This document shows, one piece after another, positions 34,191-43,829 of a DNA stretch of 64,000 nucleotides. Position 1 is the stretch's first letter, and each line of letters starts with the position of its first letter. The position numbers and the translations under genes are program-made. The notes under the pieces are model-generated. The model was given only the letters and a program-made list of their open reading frames with translations, was not told where the DNA came from and made no database searches. Origin of the DNA: Arthrobacter rhizosphaerae (GTDB taxonomy: Bacteria; Actinomycetota; Actinomycetes; Actinomycetales; Micrococcaceae); the NCBI RefSeq assembly GCF_023062595.1, contig NZ_JALLAN010000002.1, positions 1-64,000 of the forward strand, written 5' to 3'.

Positions 34191-35029
34191 CCGGGCGCAC
34201 TCGGCGTGGCTTGAGCCGCGATAGACGTGGCTTGAGCGGCCGCCGGAACCGGGCGCGCCGGCCCGCGGCGCAACTGGCGGCGGTTGGCCTGATTGTGGCG
34301 ATCGGCGTCGGGCTTTCCGGCTGCGGAAGTACCAGCGAGTCCGGATCTCAGACTGTCACGGTGTTTGCTGCCGCCTCCCTGAAGGGGAGCTTCACCGAGC
34401 TGGCAGGCCGCTTCGAAAGTCAGCACCCTGGAGCCAAGGTGGTCCTCAGTTTCGCGGGCTCCTCGGACCTTGCAACGCAGATTATCCAGGGTGCACCCGC
34501 TGACGTCTTTGCCTCTGCAGACGCCCGGAACATGGCCAAAGTAGCAGACGCAGGCATGGTCAACGGCAGCGCCAAGGACTTCGCCAGCAACACCCTGGCC
34601 ATCGCCGTCCCGCCTGCCAATCCGGCGTCGATCCGGTCCTTCGGGGATCTCGGCAGGCCCGGTGTGAAGGTGGTGGTCTGCGCCCCCCAGGTTCCCTGCG
34701 GCGCGGCAGCCAAAGCAGTTGCACGGTCCGCCGGAGTGGAGCTGAAGCCCGTGAGCGAAGAATCGTCGGTCACGGACGTGCTGGGAAAGGTTGGCTCCGG
34801 GGAAGCCGACGCCGGCCTTGTCTACGTGACCGATGTCCTGGCCGCCGGGAGCAAGGTTCAGGGTATTCCTTTCCCTGAAGCATCAGCAGCCGTCAATACC
34901 TACCCGATCGCGGCCTTGAAGTCGGCGGGGAAGACAGAATTGACGGACGAGTTCATTGCCATGGTCAGCGGCAGCGAAGGGCAGCGGATATTGTCCGCTG
35001 CCGGCTTCGGTGCGGCCCGGGGGGACTAG
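34187..35029 (+). CDS. modA: Molybdate ABC transporter binding lipoprotein
   Basis: This 280-residue lipoprotein has a signal peptide with lipobox LSGC and a long Arg-rich N terminus. The mature domain carries the ModA signature [45 protein letters not shown], and [13 protein letters not shown] 34187 overlaps the preceding stop. The N-terminal coding contains a 12-bp direct repeat (CGTGGCTTGAGC at 34205-34216 and 34226-34237) that gives the repeated RRGLS. Confidence 0.95.
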   Translation: MTGRTRRGLSRDRRGLSGRRNRARRPAAQLAAVGLIVAIGVGLSGCGSTSESGSQTVTVFAAASLKGSFTELAGRFESQHPGAKVVLSFAGSSDLATQIIQGAPADVFASADARNMAKVADAGMVNGSAKDFASNTLAIAVPPANPASIRSFGDLGRPGVKVVVCAPQVPCGAAAKAVARSAGVELKPVSEESSVTDVLGKVGSGEADAGLVYVTDVLAAGSKVQGIPFPEASAAVNTYPIAALKSAGKTELTDEFIAMVSGSEGQRILSAAGFGAARGD

Positions 35030-35033
35030 CGTC

Positions 35034-35918
35034 ATGCGCCCCAGCAAGCCGGCCCCGGTGAGCCGTTCCGCCGCCTACAGCGGCATACCTTCGTGGATTT
35101 ACGCAGTAGCCATCGCGGGTGCGCTGCTGGTCATACTGCCGCTCGTGGCGATGCTGGCCAGAGTCAACTGGCCCCAGTTCCTTCCGCTGATTAGCTCCGA
35201 ATCCTCTCTCGCCGCCCTTGGCCTCAGTCTCCGAACGTCCGTAGCGAGCACAGTGCTGTGCGTTTGCCTGGGTGTTCCGCTTGCCCTCGTTCTGGCAAGA
35301 GGACGCTTCCCCGGCCAGCAGCTCCTGCGCGCGTTTGTCCTCTTGCCCCTGGTTCTTCCGCCGGTGGTTGGCGGCATCGCCCTGCTCTATACCTTCGGGC
35401 GGCAGGGCCTGCTTGGTGGAACGCTCGAAGTGCTGGGCCTGCAGATCGCGTTTTCCACTACCGCGGTGGTCCTCGCGCAGACATTTGTGGCCTTGCCGTT
35501 CCTGGTGGTGAGCCTTGAGGGGTCCCTCCGCTCAGCCGGCGGCCGGTTCGAAGCCGTGGCCGCCACCCTCGGGGCCCGCCCCACCACCGTGCTTCGCCGG
35601 GTGACGTTGCCCCTGGTCCTGCCCGGCCTGGTCTCCGGTGCAGTCCTTTCCTTCGCCCGCAGCCTCGGCGAATTCGGTGCCACCCTGACTTTCGCCGGGA
35701 GCCTCGAGGGGGTAACCAGGACTTTGCCGCTTGAAATCTACCTGCAACGGGAAGCGGACGCCGATGCCGCCGTCGCCCTTTCACTGGTCCTCGTGGCCGT
35801 TGCGGTCACGGTGGTTGGGCTTTCCTATCGTCGTCGCGGTTTCCTTGGCGGGACAGGCGGCAGCGGGACGATTAGGGAAACCCCGACGCCGGCTCTCACC
35901 GGCGGGAGCCTCCGGTGA
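35034..35918 (+). CDS. modB: Molybdate ABC transporter permease
   Basis: This 294-residue permease has about six hydrophobic segments and an EAA loop ([31 protein letters not shown]) for ModC docking; [21 protein letters not shown] is the ModB/CysW signature. Start ATG 35034, four bases after the modA stop. It overlaps modC by four bases. Confidence 0.95.
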   Translation: MRPSKPAPVSRSAAYSGIPSWIYAVAIAGALLVILPLVAMLARVNWPQFLPLISSESSLAALGLSLRTSVASTVLCVCLGVPLALVLARGRFPGQQLLRAFVLLPLVLPPVVGGIALLYTFGRQGLLGGTLEVLGLQIAFSTTAVVLAQTFVALPFLVVSLEGSLRSAGGRFEAVAATLGARPTTVLRRVTLPLVLPGLVSGAVLSFARSLGEFGATLTFAGSLEGVTRTLPLEIYLQREADADAAVALSLVLVAVAVTVVGLSYRRRGFLGGTGGSGTIRETPTPALTGGSLR

Positions 35919-36973
35919 CGTTCACGTTCAACGCCGCTGTCCGCGAGCGCAACTTCGACGTCTCCCTCACCGTGGGGCCGGGGGAAACGGTGGCTGTGAT
36001 GGGACCCAACGGAGCGGGGAAGTCCACGTTGCTGGATCTGATCGCGGGCCTGCTCCATCCGGATTCGGGAAGATCCGTGCTGGGCGGCAAGGTTCTTTTT
36101 GAAGTCCTCGACGGCGGACACACCTGGCTGGCGCCGCACCGCCGGGGGACCGCGCTCCTGGCCCAGGATCCGCTGCTCTTCCCGCACCTGAGCGCCCTGG
36201 AGAATGTCGCCTTCGGTCCAGGCAGCAGCGGAGCCAGCAGGACCTCCGCCCGGAACACGGCGCGGGAGTGGCTGGACGCCGTCGAAGCAGGAGGCCTGGC
36301 TCAGAGGCGGCCGGGTGAGCTGTCCGGCGGGCAGGCGCAGCGGGTTGCTGTAGCAAGGGCACTGGCGGCCAGTCCCGAACTGCTGCTGCTGGACGAGCCG
36401 CTTGCCGCGCTGGATATCCACGCCGCTCCCTTGCTCCGGCGCCTGCTTAAACATGTACTCGCCGGCCGGAGCGCCATCATCATCACCCACGATGTCCTCG
36501 ACGCGCTGATGCTGGCTGACCGCGTCATTGTCCTGGAGAACGGCAAGATCACCGAAGAAGGCCCAACACGCCAGGTGCTCCAGCGGCCGCGGAGCCGGTT
36601 CGCGGCCGGGCTGGCCGGGCTGAACCTCCTGGCCGGAACCGTCACTGAGGACGGCATCACCACTGCGGAAGGCGTGCACTTTTCAGGCCAGCACGACGAC
36701 GGCCTGGAGCCCGGGCAGGACGGCGTGGCTGCCTTCCCGCCGTCGGCCGTTTCGGTATTCCTTAGCGAGGCCCACGGCAGCCCACGGAACTCCATGGCGG
36801 TGACCGTAACGGACCTTGAGCCCCACGGTGACCAGATCCGTGTGCGTGCCGGGATGCGCGGTCAGCTGGCGGCCGACATTACGCCGGCAGCCGTCGCGGA
36901 CCTCGGGCTGGTGCCGGGGATGAAGGTGTACTTCGTGACCAAGGCGGCAGCAGTGGCTGTCTATCCTGCCTGA
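35915..36973 (+). CDS. modC: Molybdate ABC transporter ATPase
   Basis: This 352-residue ATPase has Walker A (GPNGAGKST), Q-loop ([21 protein letters not shown]), signature ([15 protein letters not shown]), Walker B ([12 protein letters not shown]) and switch His ([10 protein letters not shown]). The C terminus is a Mop/TOBE regulatory domain ([27 protein letters not shown]). Start GTG 35915 overlaps the modB stop (GTGA). Together with modA, modB and the Mop regulator it completes a molybdate import operon. Confidence 0.95.
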   Translation: MTFTFNAAVRERNFDVSLTVGPGETVAVMGPNGAGKSTLLDLIAGLLHPDSGRSVLGGKVLFEVLDGGHTWLAPHRRGTALLAQDPLLFPHLSALENVAFGPGSSGASRTSARNTAREWLDAVEAGGLAQRRPGELSGGQAQRVAVARALAASPELLLLDEPLAALDIHAAPLLRRLLKHVLAGRSAIIITHDVLDALMLADRVIVLENGKITEEGPTRQVLQRPRSRFAAGLAGLNLLAGTVTEDGITTAEGVHFSGQHDDGLEPGQDGVAAFPPSAVSVFLSEAHGSPRNSMAVTVTDLEPHGDQIRVRAGMRGQLAADITPAAVADLGLVPGMKVYFVTKAAAVAVYPA

Positions 36974-36982
36974 GGCCTGATG

Positions 36983-37468
36983 TCAGGCGTCGTCCTGGAT
37001 CGGATGATGGCTGACGATGGACACCCGGTTGAAGGCGTTCATGGTGATGGCCAGCCAGGTCACAACCGAGAACTCTTCATCACTCAGGTGTTGGCGGGCG
37101 GACTCTTCCTCGCGTTCGCGGGTGGCCGCATCAGGGAGTTCCGTGACCGATTCGGCCAGGGCAAGCGCAGCACTTTCCTGCTCCGTGAAGAGGTCGGTTT
37201 CCCGCCAGGCCGAAAGCACCGCGAGTCGCTGAGTGGTCTCGCCTTCCTTCAACGCATTGCTTACATGCATATCGAGGCAGAAGGCGCAGCCGTTGAGTTG
37301 GGAGATGCGGACATAGAGCAATTCGACGAGGAGGCGGCTGATTCCGGCCTCCTCGGCAGCCTCCCGCACCTTCAGACCCAGTCCATTCAGCGCCCGCCAG
37401 AGCGGGGGATGCTGCTTGTCGATGAAGACATGTTTTGTAGGGGTATCGTCAGGCGGGCTCTGGTTCAT
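36983..37468 (-). CDS. AhpD-like/carboxymuconolactone decarboxylase family protein
   Basis: This 161-residue helical protein has the redox motif GCAFCLDMH and conserved Glu and His of the AhpD core (LLYVRISQLNGCAFC, LSDEEFSVVTWLAITMNAFNRV). Such proteins are peroxidase or alkylhydroperoxidase partners. The two Cys in CxxC are intact. It is convergent with modC (end 36973), only nine bases apart. Confidence 0.9.
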   Translation of the reverse strand: MNQSPPDDTPTKHVFIDKQHPPLWRALNGLGLKVREAAEEAGISRLLVELLYVRISQLNGCAFCLDMHVSNALKEGETTQRLAVLSAWRETDLFTEQESAALALAESVTELPDAATREREEESARQHLSDEEFSVVTWLAITMNAFNRVSIVSHHPIQDDA

Positions 37469-37555
37469 GTCTCCCAGAATAGGTCAGGATTGCCGACGGA
37501 AAGCCGGCATGTCCATGACGACCCGCTGGCACTGCCCCCCACCAAATCTCGCGGA

Positions 37556-38224
37556 TCAGTCCGCAAGGATGTGATAGAGCGCCCGACGGGTTTCATCGAT
37601 CTTCTCGATGGCCGCATTGCGTTGCTCCTCAGTCGCTGAGAAGCGGAACTGGTGGATGACTCCCATCAGCTTTCCTACGCTTTGGTGGAACGCGGGACCG
37701 GTGCCCTTAGGGTCAGAGTTCCAGGCGTTGTCGAGCTCCTCGGCGTTCTCTGCCACATAGGCCCTGCCCTCATCAGTGAGCGTGAATTCCGTGCGCCGGC
37801 CTTCTCCAACCGGGGTAATCAGCTCCTCATCAACCAGCTGCTGCAAAGTCGGGTAGACGGAGCCCGGGCTGGGGCGCCAGGTTCCTGAAGTCTTCTCCGC
37901 GATCGTCTTGATCAGCCCGTATCCGTTGGATGGCGCTTCGGCGAGGAGGGAGAGGATCGCCGAACGAACGTCCCCCCTGTTGGCCCGCCGTGAACCCCCG
38001 GGACCAAAACCGGGGCCGAAGCCAGGCCCAAAGCCGGGACCGAAGCCACGGCCGCCCGGGCCGAATCCGCCGGGTCCGAAGCCACCATGTCCATGGGGTC
38101 CGCGTCGGCTCCTGCCCCGCCCGAAGCGTCCTAGTACTTGCCCCATATGACCCACCTGTCCTTCTTGACCCGCTTGTCCTGCTTCTTCGGGGTTTCCAAA
38201 TTTGCTGTCGTGAATGCCTTTCAT
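37556..38224 (-). CDS. PadR family regulator with Gly-rich N terminus
   Basis: This 222-residue regulator has an N-terminal extension (residues about 1-80) of low complexity, rich in Gly, Phe and Pro, in which FGPG recurs several times, with Arg-rich stretches. The PadR winged-helix domain (DVRSAILSLLAEAPSNGYGLIKTIAEKTSG, GSVYPTLQQLVDEELI) and a C-terminal helical dimerisation segment follow. The extension is not part of the canonical domain and could bind nucleic acid. The gene is preceded by two palindromes likely to be its operators. Confidence 0.9.
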   Translation of the reverse strand: MKGIHDSKFGNPEEAGQAGQEGQVGHMGQVLGRFGRGRSRRGPHGHGGFGPGGFGPGGRGFGPGFGPGFGPGFGPGGSRRANRGDVRSAILSLLAEAPSNGYGLIKTIAEKTSGTWRPSPGSVYPTLQQLVDEELITPVGEGRRTEFTLTDEGRAYVAENAEELDNAWNSDPKGTGPAFHQSVGKLMGVIHQFRFSATEEQRNAAIEKIDETRRALYHILAD

Positions 38225-38261
38225 AACGGCATCGTCCTTCCATCTGGTGATCTCTTTTCAG

Positions 38262-38300
38262 AGTATCGCCGATGCTTCGGCGATACTTAACGATATATCG
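38262..38300 (-). promoter_or_regulatory. PadR operator-like palindromes
   Basis: AGTATCGCCGA (38262-38272) and its complement (38277-38287) form a perfect 11-bp inverted repeat with a 4-base loop; CGATATATCG (38291-38300) is a second palindrome. They lie 38-76 bases upstream of the PadR start and share TATCG elements. The arrangement fits autoregulation. Confidence 0.6.
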
Positions 38301-38399
38301 GTAACTATCGCCGGTCAAGCAAAATCTTTGAGTGGGTGATGAAACCCCCATGCCGATTGCAATCAAGGCTGCGGGGCCCTGCGCGAACAGGGGAACTTC

Positions 38400-39446
38400 G
38401 TGCAAGATGGAGAAATGGACGCCGCTGACGCACTCAATGAGATTGCTTTCTGGCTCGAGCGTGACCTCGCCCCCACTTTCAAGGTGAAGGCGTTCCGGAA
38501 TGCAGCGGAGACCATCCAGGGCATGGGGGAGGACCAGTTGGCTGAGGGAGTCCGGACGGGCCGGCTCAGGAAAATGGGTGGAATCGGAGACAGGACGTTC
38601 GAGGTCATCAGGCAGGCGCTGGAAGGCCAGGTGCCTGATTATCTGGAGAAGCTGCGCAGTGCGGCCAAGCCTCTCGTCCAGGGCGGCCAAGGGTTGCGGA
38701 AAGCCCTCCGTGGCGACCTTCACAGTCATAGTGACTGGTCCGACGGCGGCTCCCCCATTGAGGTCATGGCGGACACGGCACGGATACTCGGCCATGAATA
38801 CCTGGCACTGACGGATCATTCGCCCAATCTCAAAGTTGCCAACGGGCTCACGGCGGAACGCCTGGCAAAGCAGCTGGACGTGGTGGCCCTCATCAATGAA
38901 CAAAGCGAGAGCGAACAGTCCGACGGGTTCCGGCTCCTGACCGGCATCGAAGTGGACATTCTGGAGGATGGCACTCTGGACCAGGAGGCCGGCATGCTGG
39001 ACACGCTCGACGTCGTGGTGGCGAGCGTGCATTCGAAGCTTCGCTCGGACAAGCACACCATGACCCGGAGAATGCTGGGAGGCATCAGGGATCCCCACAC
39101 GAATGTCCTTGGCCACTGCACCGGCCGGCTTGTGACCGGTTCCAGGGGCACACGTCCGGAATCAGAGTTCGACGCCGAAAAGGTGTTCGCAGCGTGCGTG
39201 GAGAACGACGTCGCGGTCGAAATCAACTCCCGTCCGGAGCGCCAGGACCCACCGGACAACCTGATCCAACTCGCACTCGACGCCGGATGCCTCTTCAGCA
39301 TCGACAGTGACGCGCATGCCCCCGGCCAGCTCGATTTTCTCCAGTACGGCGCTGAGCGTGCTGTGCTGAATGAGGTGCCGGCAGAGAGGATCGTCACCAC
39401 CTGGCCTCTGGAAAAACTCCTTGAGTGGACGCGGCGGAAGCGCTGA
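38400..39446 (+). CDS. PHP-domain hydrolase with HhH N terminus
   Basis: This 348-residue protein combines an N-terminal helix-hairpin-helix module like the 8-kDa domain of DNA polymerase X (ADALNEIAFWLERDLAPTFKVKAFRNAAETIQGM, GGIGDRTFEVIRQAL) with a PHP phosphoesterase domain: RGDLHSHSDWSDGG, ALTDHSPNLKVANG, TGIEVDILEDG, DVVVASVHSK and SIDSDAHAP carry its His/Asp metal ligands. A role in DNA repair or nucleotide hydrolysis is likely but not proven. GTG 38400 has GGGGA upstream; ATG 38415 is an alternative. Confidence 0.87.
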   Translation: MQDGEMDAADALNEIAFWLERDLAPTFKVKAFRNAAETIQGMGEDQLAEGVRTGRLRKMGGIGDRTFEVIRQALEGQVPDYLEKLRSAAKPLVQGGQGLRKALRGDLHSHSDWSDGGSPIEVMADTARILGHEYLALTDHSPNLKVANGLTAERLAKQLDVVALINEQSESEQSDGFRLLTGIEVDILEDGTLDQEAGMLDTLDVVVASVHSKLRSDKHTMTRRMLGGIRDPHTNVLGHCTGRLVTGSRGTRPESEFDAEKVFAACVENDVAVEINSRPERQDPPDNLIQLALDAGCLFSIDSDAHAPGQLDFLQYGAERAVLNEVPAERIVTTWPLEKLLEWTRRKR

Positions 39447-39501
39447 AAATACAGCTGTTCGCCCACGGCAAAAAGTGGCACCCACACCACCGGTACCAAA
39501 A

Positions 39502-39522
39502 GTTGAGCGTAGTACACTCAAC
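39502..39522 (+). promoter_or_regulatory. HAIR-like HspR operator before clpB
   Basis: GTTGAGC-N7-ACTCAAC (7+7+7 bases) matches the HspR-associated inverted repeat CTTGAGT-N7-ACTCAAG except at the outer base of each arm and one inner base. It lies 30-50 bases upstream of the clpB start. HspR is known to repress clpB in many actinobacteria. Confidence 0.75.
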
Positions 39523-39551
39523 TTAGAAAATCTTCCCGAAAGGAGCCCTCT

Positions 39552-42209
39552 TTGGACGCCAAATTCACCATCAAGAGCCAGGAGGCTCTTTCGGCAGCAG
39601 CCATGAATGCCTCCACGGCAGGAAATCCCCAGGTGGAACCGGCCCACCTGCTCAAGGCGCTCATGGACCAGCGCGAGGGTGTGGCCGTCGCACTCCTGCG
39701 CGCCACCGGTGCCGACGTCGATGCTGTCAGCGTCCAGGCGAGCTCGGCCATCAGGGCACTCCCCGCTTCATCGGGATCTTCCACCCAGCAGGCCCAACTG
39801 TCCCGGCCCGCTCTGCAGGCTATCCAGAACGCCAAGAACGAGGCGGACAAGCTTGGGGATACCCACATCTCCACCGAAGTCCTGCTGCTCGGGATCTCTG
39901 CGGGCAACGACGCCGCAGCAAGGTTACTGCGCGACGCCGGTGCCTCCCATGAAGCGCTGCTCGCCGCCTTGCCGGGACTGCGGGGGGAGCGGAAGGTCAC
40001 CACTGAGAACCCGGAAAACACCTTCCAGTCACTGGAAAAGTACGGAACGGACCTGACGGACATGGCTAGGGCAGGCAAGCTGGATCCCGTCATCGGGCGC
40101 GATTCGGAGATCCGCCGCATCATCCAGGTCCTGAGCCGCCGTACCAAGAACAACCCCGTCATCATCGGTGAACCCGGCGTAGGCAAGACAGCCGTCGTCG
40201 AAGGCCTTGCGCAGCGGATTGTGGCAGGCGACGTCCCGGAAAGTCTTCGAGGCAAAAGCCTGATCGCCCTGGACCTGGCCTCCATGGTGGCCGGGGCTAA
40301 ATACCGCGGGGAATTTGAGGAGCGTCTGAAGGCTGTCCTGGAGGAGATCAAGAACTCCGAGGGACAGATCGTCACCTTCATCGACGAGATCCACACCGTG
40401 GTGGGCGCAGGAGCAACGGGCGACAGCTCCATGGACGCGGGCAACATGCTCAAGCCCATGCTTGCCCGCGGCGAGCTGCGCCTGATCGGGGCCACCACCC
40501 TTGACGAATACCGCGAGAACATCGAGAAGGACCCGGCGCTCGAACGTCGCTTCCAGCAGGTCTACGTGGGGGAGCCGAGCGTGGATGACACCATCGGCAT
40601 CCTTCGCGGGCTCAAGGAGCGCTACGAGGCGCACCACAAGGTCGCCATTGCCGACTCCGCCCTGGTGGCTGCAGCCACGTTGTCCCACCGGTACATTTCC
40701 GGGCGGCAGCTGCCGGACAAGGCGATCGACCTTGTGGACGAAGCCGCGTCCCGGTTGCGGATGGAAATTGACTCCGCCCCGGAGGAAATCGACCAGCTGC
40801 GGCGCCAGGTGGACCGGCTCACCATGGAGGAGCTGGCCCTCAGCGGCGAAACCGATGCAGCTTCCCTGGAACGCCTGGCTGCCCTCCGCGCGGACATGGC
40901 CAACAAGAAGGAACAGCTCGATGCGCTGAACGCGCGCTGGGAAGCGGAGAAGGCGGGCCTCAACCGGGTGGGCGACCTCAAGGCCAAGCTGGACGAGCTG
41001 CGGTCTGCCGCGGACAAGGCTCAGCGGGAAGGTGACCTGGAGACGGCGTCGCGCGTGCTTTACGGTGAGATTCCTGCCTTGGAGCGTGAGCTGAACGCCG
41101 CCGCCGAGGCCGAGGCGGCCGTGACGGACAAGTCCAACCAGATGGTGGCCGAGGAGGTCACAGCGGATGACATCGCTGAAGTCATTTCCGCCTGGACCGG
41201 GATCCCTGCAGGGCGGATGCTGCAAGGCGAAAGCCAGAAGCTGCTGAACATGGAGCAGGTGCTGGGAGCGAGGCTTATCGGTCAAACCAAGGCGGTCGCT
41301 GCCGTCTCGGATGCTGTTCGGCGTGCCCGTGCAGGCATCAGCGACCCCAACCGGCCCACGGGTTCGTTCCTCTTCCTTGGGCCCACCGGTGTGGGTAAGA
41401 CGGAACTTGCGAAGGCCCTTGCGGACTTCCTGTTCGACGACGAACGGGCCATGGTCCGGATCGACATGTCCGAGTACTCGGAGAAGCACTCCGTAGCGCG
41501 GCTGGTGGGTGCCCCTCCCGGTTACGTGGGTTATGAGGAAGGCGGTCAGCTGACTGAAGCCGTCCGCCGTCGTCCGTACTCCGTGATCCTCCTGGATGAG
41601 GTGGAGAAGGCTCACCCTGAGGTCTTCGATATCCTCCTGCAGGTGCTCGACGACGGTCGGCTGACCGACGGCCAGGGCCGCACGGTGGACTTCCGGAACG
41701 TGATCCTGGTACTGACGTCCAACCTCGGCAGCCAGTTCCTGGTGGATCAGACCCTGGATGCGAACGCGAAGCGCAATGCCGTGATGGCTTCGGTGAACGC
41801 GTCCTTCAAGCCCGAGTTCCTTAACCGGCTTGACGAGGTGGTGCTCTTCGACGCCCTGACTGTGGAGGAGCTGGCGAAGATCGTGGAGCTTCAGGTGAAC
41901 GAGCTGGCAGCGCGGCTGCATGGGCGCCGGCTGACTCTGGAAGTAACCGATGGCGCGCGCGCCTGGCTGGCGATGTCCGGGTTTGACCTTGCTTATGGCG
42001 CCCGCCCATTGCGGCGCCTGGTGCAGCGCGAGATCGGGGACCGGCTGGCCAAGGCGATACTCGCCGGGGAGATCGCCGACGGCGACACTGTCCTGGTGGA
42101 TACGGCCGCTGACGTCGACGAACTCACGGTCGAGGGCCTGATGTCAGCAGGCATGAACGACGGCAGGGAGCTCGTAGGGAGCGGTCTGTCGGTCCGCCGG
42201 AAGGACTAG
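39552..42209 (+). CDS. clpB: Disaggregase ClpB
   Basis: This 885-residue AAA+ disaggregase has an N-terminal Clp-N domain, NBD1 with Walker [10 protein letters not shown] and Walker B VTFIDEIH, a middle coiled-coil (residues about 410-530, rich in Leu, Glu and Lys), and NBD2 with Walker [10 protein letters not shown] and Walker [10 protein letters not shown]. It resolves aggregated proteins together with DnaK. Start TTG 39552 follows AAGGAG. The HAIR site upstream fits heat-shock control. The stop is embedded in imperfect 18-20-bp tandem repeats. Confidence 0.97.
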   Translation: MDAKFTIKSQEALSAAAMNASTAGNPQVEPAHLLKALMDQREGVAVALLRATGADVDAVSVQASSAIRALPASSGSSTQQAQLSRPALQAIQNAKNEADKLGDTHISTEVLLLGISAGNDAAARLLRDAGASHEALLAALPGLRGERKVTTENPENTFQSLEKYGTDLTDMARAGKLDPVIGRDSEIRRIIQVLSRRTKNNPVIIGEPGVGKTAVVEGLAQRIVAGDVPESLRGKSLIALDLASMVAGAKYRGEFEERLKAVLEEIKNSEGQIVTFIDEIHTVVGAGATGDSSMDAGNMLKPMLARGELRLIGATTLDEYRENIEKDPALERRFQQVYVGEPSVDDTIGILRGLKERYEAHHKVAIADSALVAAATLSHRYISGRQLPDKAIDLVDEAASRLRMEIDSAPEEIDQLRRQVDRLTMEELALSGETDAASLERLAALRADMANKKEQLDALNARWEAEKAGLNRVGDLKAKLDELRSAADKAQREGDLETASRVLYGEIPALERELNAAAEAEAAVTDKSNQMVAEEVTADDIAEVISAWTGIPAGRMLQGESQKLLNMEQVLGARLIGQTKAVAAVSDAVRRARAGISDPNRPTGSFLFLGPTGVGKTELAKALADFLFDDERAMVRIDMSEYSEKHSVARLVGAPPGYVGYEEGGQLTEAVRRRPYSVILLDEVEKAHPEVFDILLQVLDDGRLTDGQGRTVDFRNVILVLTSNLGSQFLVDQTLDANAKRNAVMASVNASFKPEFLNRLDEVVLFDALTVEELAKIVELQVNELAARLHGRRLTLEVTDGARAWLAMSGFDLAYGARPLRRLVQREIGDRLAKAILAGEIADGDTVLVDTAADVDELTVEGLMSAGMNDGRELVGSGLSVRRKD

Positions 42210-42251
42210 CCAGGCGAGGAAGGAACCAGCCAGGGCCGGAAGGACCAGTGG
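42197..42251. repeat. Imperfect tandem repeat over the clpB stop
   Basis: Three related units, about 18-20 bp, share GGAAGGA-C-AG with CCAGG: 42197-42214 (contains the TAG stop), 42215-42234 and 42235-42251. The copies have diverged. Confidence 0.6.
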
Positions 42252-42260
42252 AAAAACCGC

Positions 42261-43040
42261 TCAGGGGAGCAGGTTTTCCTTGATGACGTTGCCAGCATCG
42301 GCCGTGACGTAGCAGTCCACGCGGCGGTCCCCTGTTTCCCAGCTGGTAGTGCTCGGGAAAGCAGTGCGCTGCAAGAGCACGTAGTTTGCCTCGGCGCCAT
42401 TGAGTTTGGCGTTCTGGCAGATTTCGCGCCCCTTGTTCCTCAGCGCGTCCTGTCCCGGGTACGCCTCGGATTCCGGATAGTGATGGACAGCGACGAGTTG
42501 CGCTGAATGCTCCGTATCGCATGCCACCACTGTGGATCCTGTGGCGTTGGGGTCGAAGTCTTTGAAACAGTCACCGAGGCGGAAGTCCAATGGGCTCACG
42601 CCTTCCCGGGGGAGCGGAAGGGGGCTGGCGTCCGCAGTGGGTGTGGGAGTGCCGCCGCCGGAAGCCTGTCCGTCCCGGGAACCTGTATTGAGGAAGGTCA
42701 TCAAACCCCAGACCATCAGGCCCAGCAGCACCAGGCCGGTTGCAATGATGCTGCCGTTGATGAGGAGTTGCTTGGAACGATCTGACATGCGCCGTCTCGG
42801 TTTGCGTTCGACTTCGATTGGTTCGTATCCAATGGGCGCCTGCGTGCTGGATTCCGGCGGCATTTCGGCAGGTACTGGCGGGACTGCTGCCGGTTTCCGT
42901 GGTGGGGCGGGAGGAATCACTGCGATGGGAACGGTGGGAGGTTTTGCAGGTGGCGGCGGTACACGTGGAGTGCCTTTACCCATGCCGGAGCCGGGCTGAT
43001 GCGAGTCATCTTTGTTCTGCCCGGCATCTTTTTTATCCAT
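42261..43040 (-). CDS. Septum-formation-like membrane protein
   Basis: This 259-residue protein has a cytosolic N terminus of about 100 residues that is strongly Pro-rich (PPPPAKPPTV and PPAPPRKPAAVPPVPA), one membrane helix near residues 96-118, and an external domain of the Septum_form type: FRLGDCFKDFDP, VACDTEHSAQLVAVHHYPE, ICQNAKLNG and VDCYV with paired Cys. Start ATG 43040 is better supported than GTG 43052. The external fold suggests a cell-envelope or division role; the specific function is unknown. It is divergent from the DUF3073 gene. Confidence 0.8.
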   Translation of the reverse strand: MDKKDAGQNKDDSHQPGSGMGKGTPRVPPPPAKPPTVPIAVIPPAPPRKPAAVPPVPAEMPPESSTQAPIGYEPIEVERKPRRRMSDRSKQLLINGSIIATGLVLLGLMVWGLMTFLNTGSRDGQASGGGTPTPTADASPLPLPREGVSPLDFRLGDCFKDFDPNATGSTVVACDTEHSAQLVAVHHYPESEAYPGQDALRNKGREICQNAKLNGAEANYVLLQRTAFPSTTSWETGDRRVDCYVTADAGNVIKENLLP

Positions 43041-43320
43041 TGCGGACCTCACCTCTTCCCCTGCTTAACCTGATGCGGGATACCGGCGGTGGCCAGCAAA
43101 TCCGTGCATCCCCCACCTCGACTCTACCCAAGAAACAGTCAGGGACGTGGTCTGCGAACAGTGCACCGCGCGAGACTCTTCCCACAGGGGCGGTGAACTG
43201 GCGCGCAGTTGCCCCAGAAAGCATGTAACCTAGGTGTACGACAAATTGACCAAACATTCCGGGGCCTCACCGATCGCCAAGGTGACCACCTCCGGTCCAA
43301 GTACAAAAGGGGGTCACGCC

Positions 43321-43554
43321 ATGGGGCGCGGCCGTCAAAAGGCAAAAGCTACAAAGCAGGCTCGGGACATCAAGTACTACTCCCCGAACACTGACTACAC
43401 GGCACTTCAGCGCGAGCTGACGGGCCCGGGAAGTCGTGCCACGAGCCATTTCGCGGATGACCCGGTAGAACCGGACTATTCAGCTTATGTGGATAAGTAC
43501 GCGGACGATTTGGAAGAAGACGACGACGAGGTAGACACCCGTCGCATCGGCTAG
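43321..43554 (+). CDS. DUF3073 protein
   Basis: This 77-residue small protein begins MGRGRQKAKATKQARDIKYY, the DUF3073 signature, and ends in an acidic tail (DDLEEDDDEVDTRR). The basic N terminus and acidic C terminus are conserved in actinobacteria; the function is unknown. A GGGGG site lies seven bases before ATG 43321. The long open frame from 43234 is upstream non-coding sequence. Confidence 0.92.
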   Translation: MGRGRQKAKATKQARDIKYYSPNTDYTALQRELTGPGSRATSHFADDPVEPDYSAYVDKYADDLEEDDDEVDTRRIG

Positions 43555-43610
43555 TTGTCGCTCACTGAACGTGCCGTAAGGCTCCGTCAGTAGCGTGCCG
43601 CCGTCGTACT

Positions 43611-43729
43611 TATAGTGCGATGCTTCTTTTGCGGTACCCCGAACCCATGTGCGCGTGGGCGAGGAGTTCCGACCTCAGTTATCAGGCCCGTTGGCCACGC
43701 CGTTTCTTGGCGTACCAACGGGCCTTTCT
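43611..43729 (+). ncRNA. Possible small RNA with intrinsic terminator
   Basis: A TATAGT box at 43611-43616 is followed about 70 bases later by a compound hairpin: AGGCCCGTTGG (43684-43694) pairs with CCAACGGGCCT (43715-43725), with ACGCC/GGCGT inside, then TTCTGTTT. No matching -35 hexamer is clear and no open frame spans it, so the element could be a small RNA or simply the trailing terminator of the DUF3073 gene. I rate the terminator as solid and the RNA as tentative. Confidence 0.4.
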
Positions 43730-43829
43730 GTTTAATCAATCCGTCTTGCCGGCCTGCGGTTCGACTGTTGGTAAGGACCCTTCCCGGCGCTAGATTGATG
43801 GGGTTACCGAAAGCTGCGAAGGGATTATC

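Noticed and set aside
37830..39116. 428-residue minus-strand open frame
   Set aside because: It spans the PadR and PHP genes in other frames and has no domain pattern; a shadow caused by high GC.
40029..41921. 630-residue minus-strand open frame inside clpB
   Set aside because: It is antisense to a well-conserved gene and its composition (many His, Leu, Gln) is typical of antisense shadows in high-GC DNA.
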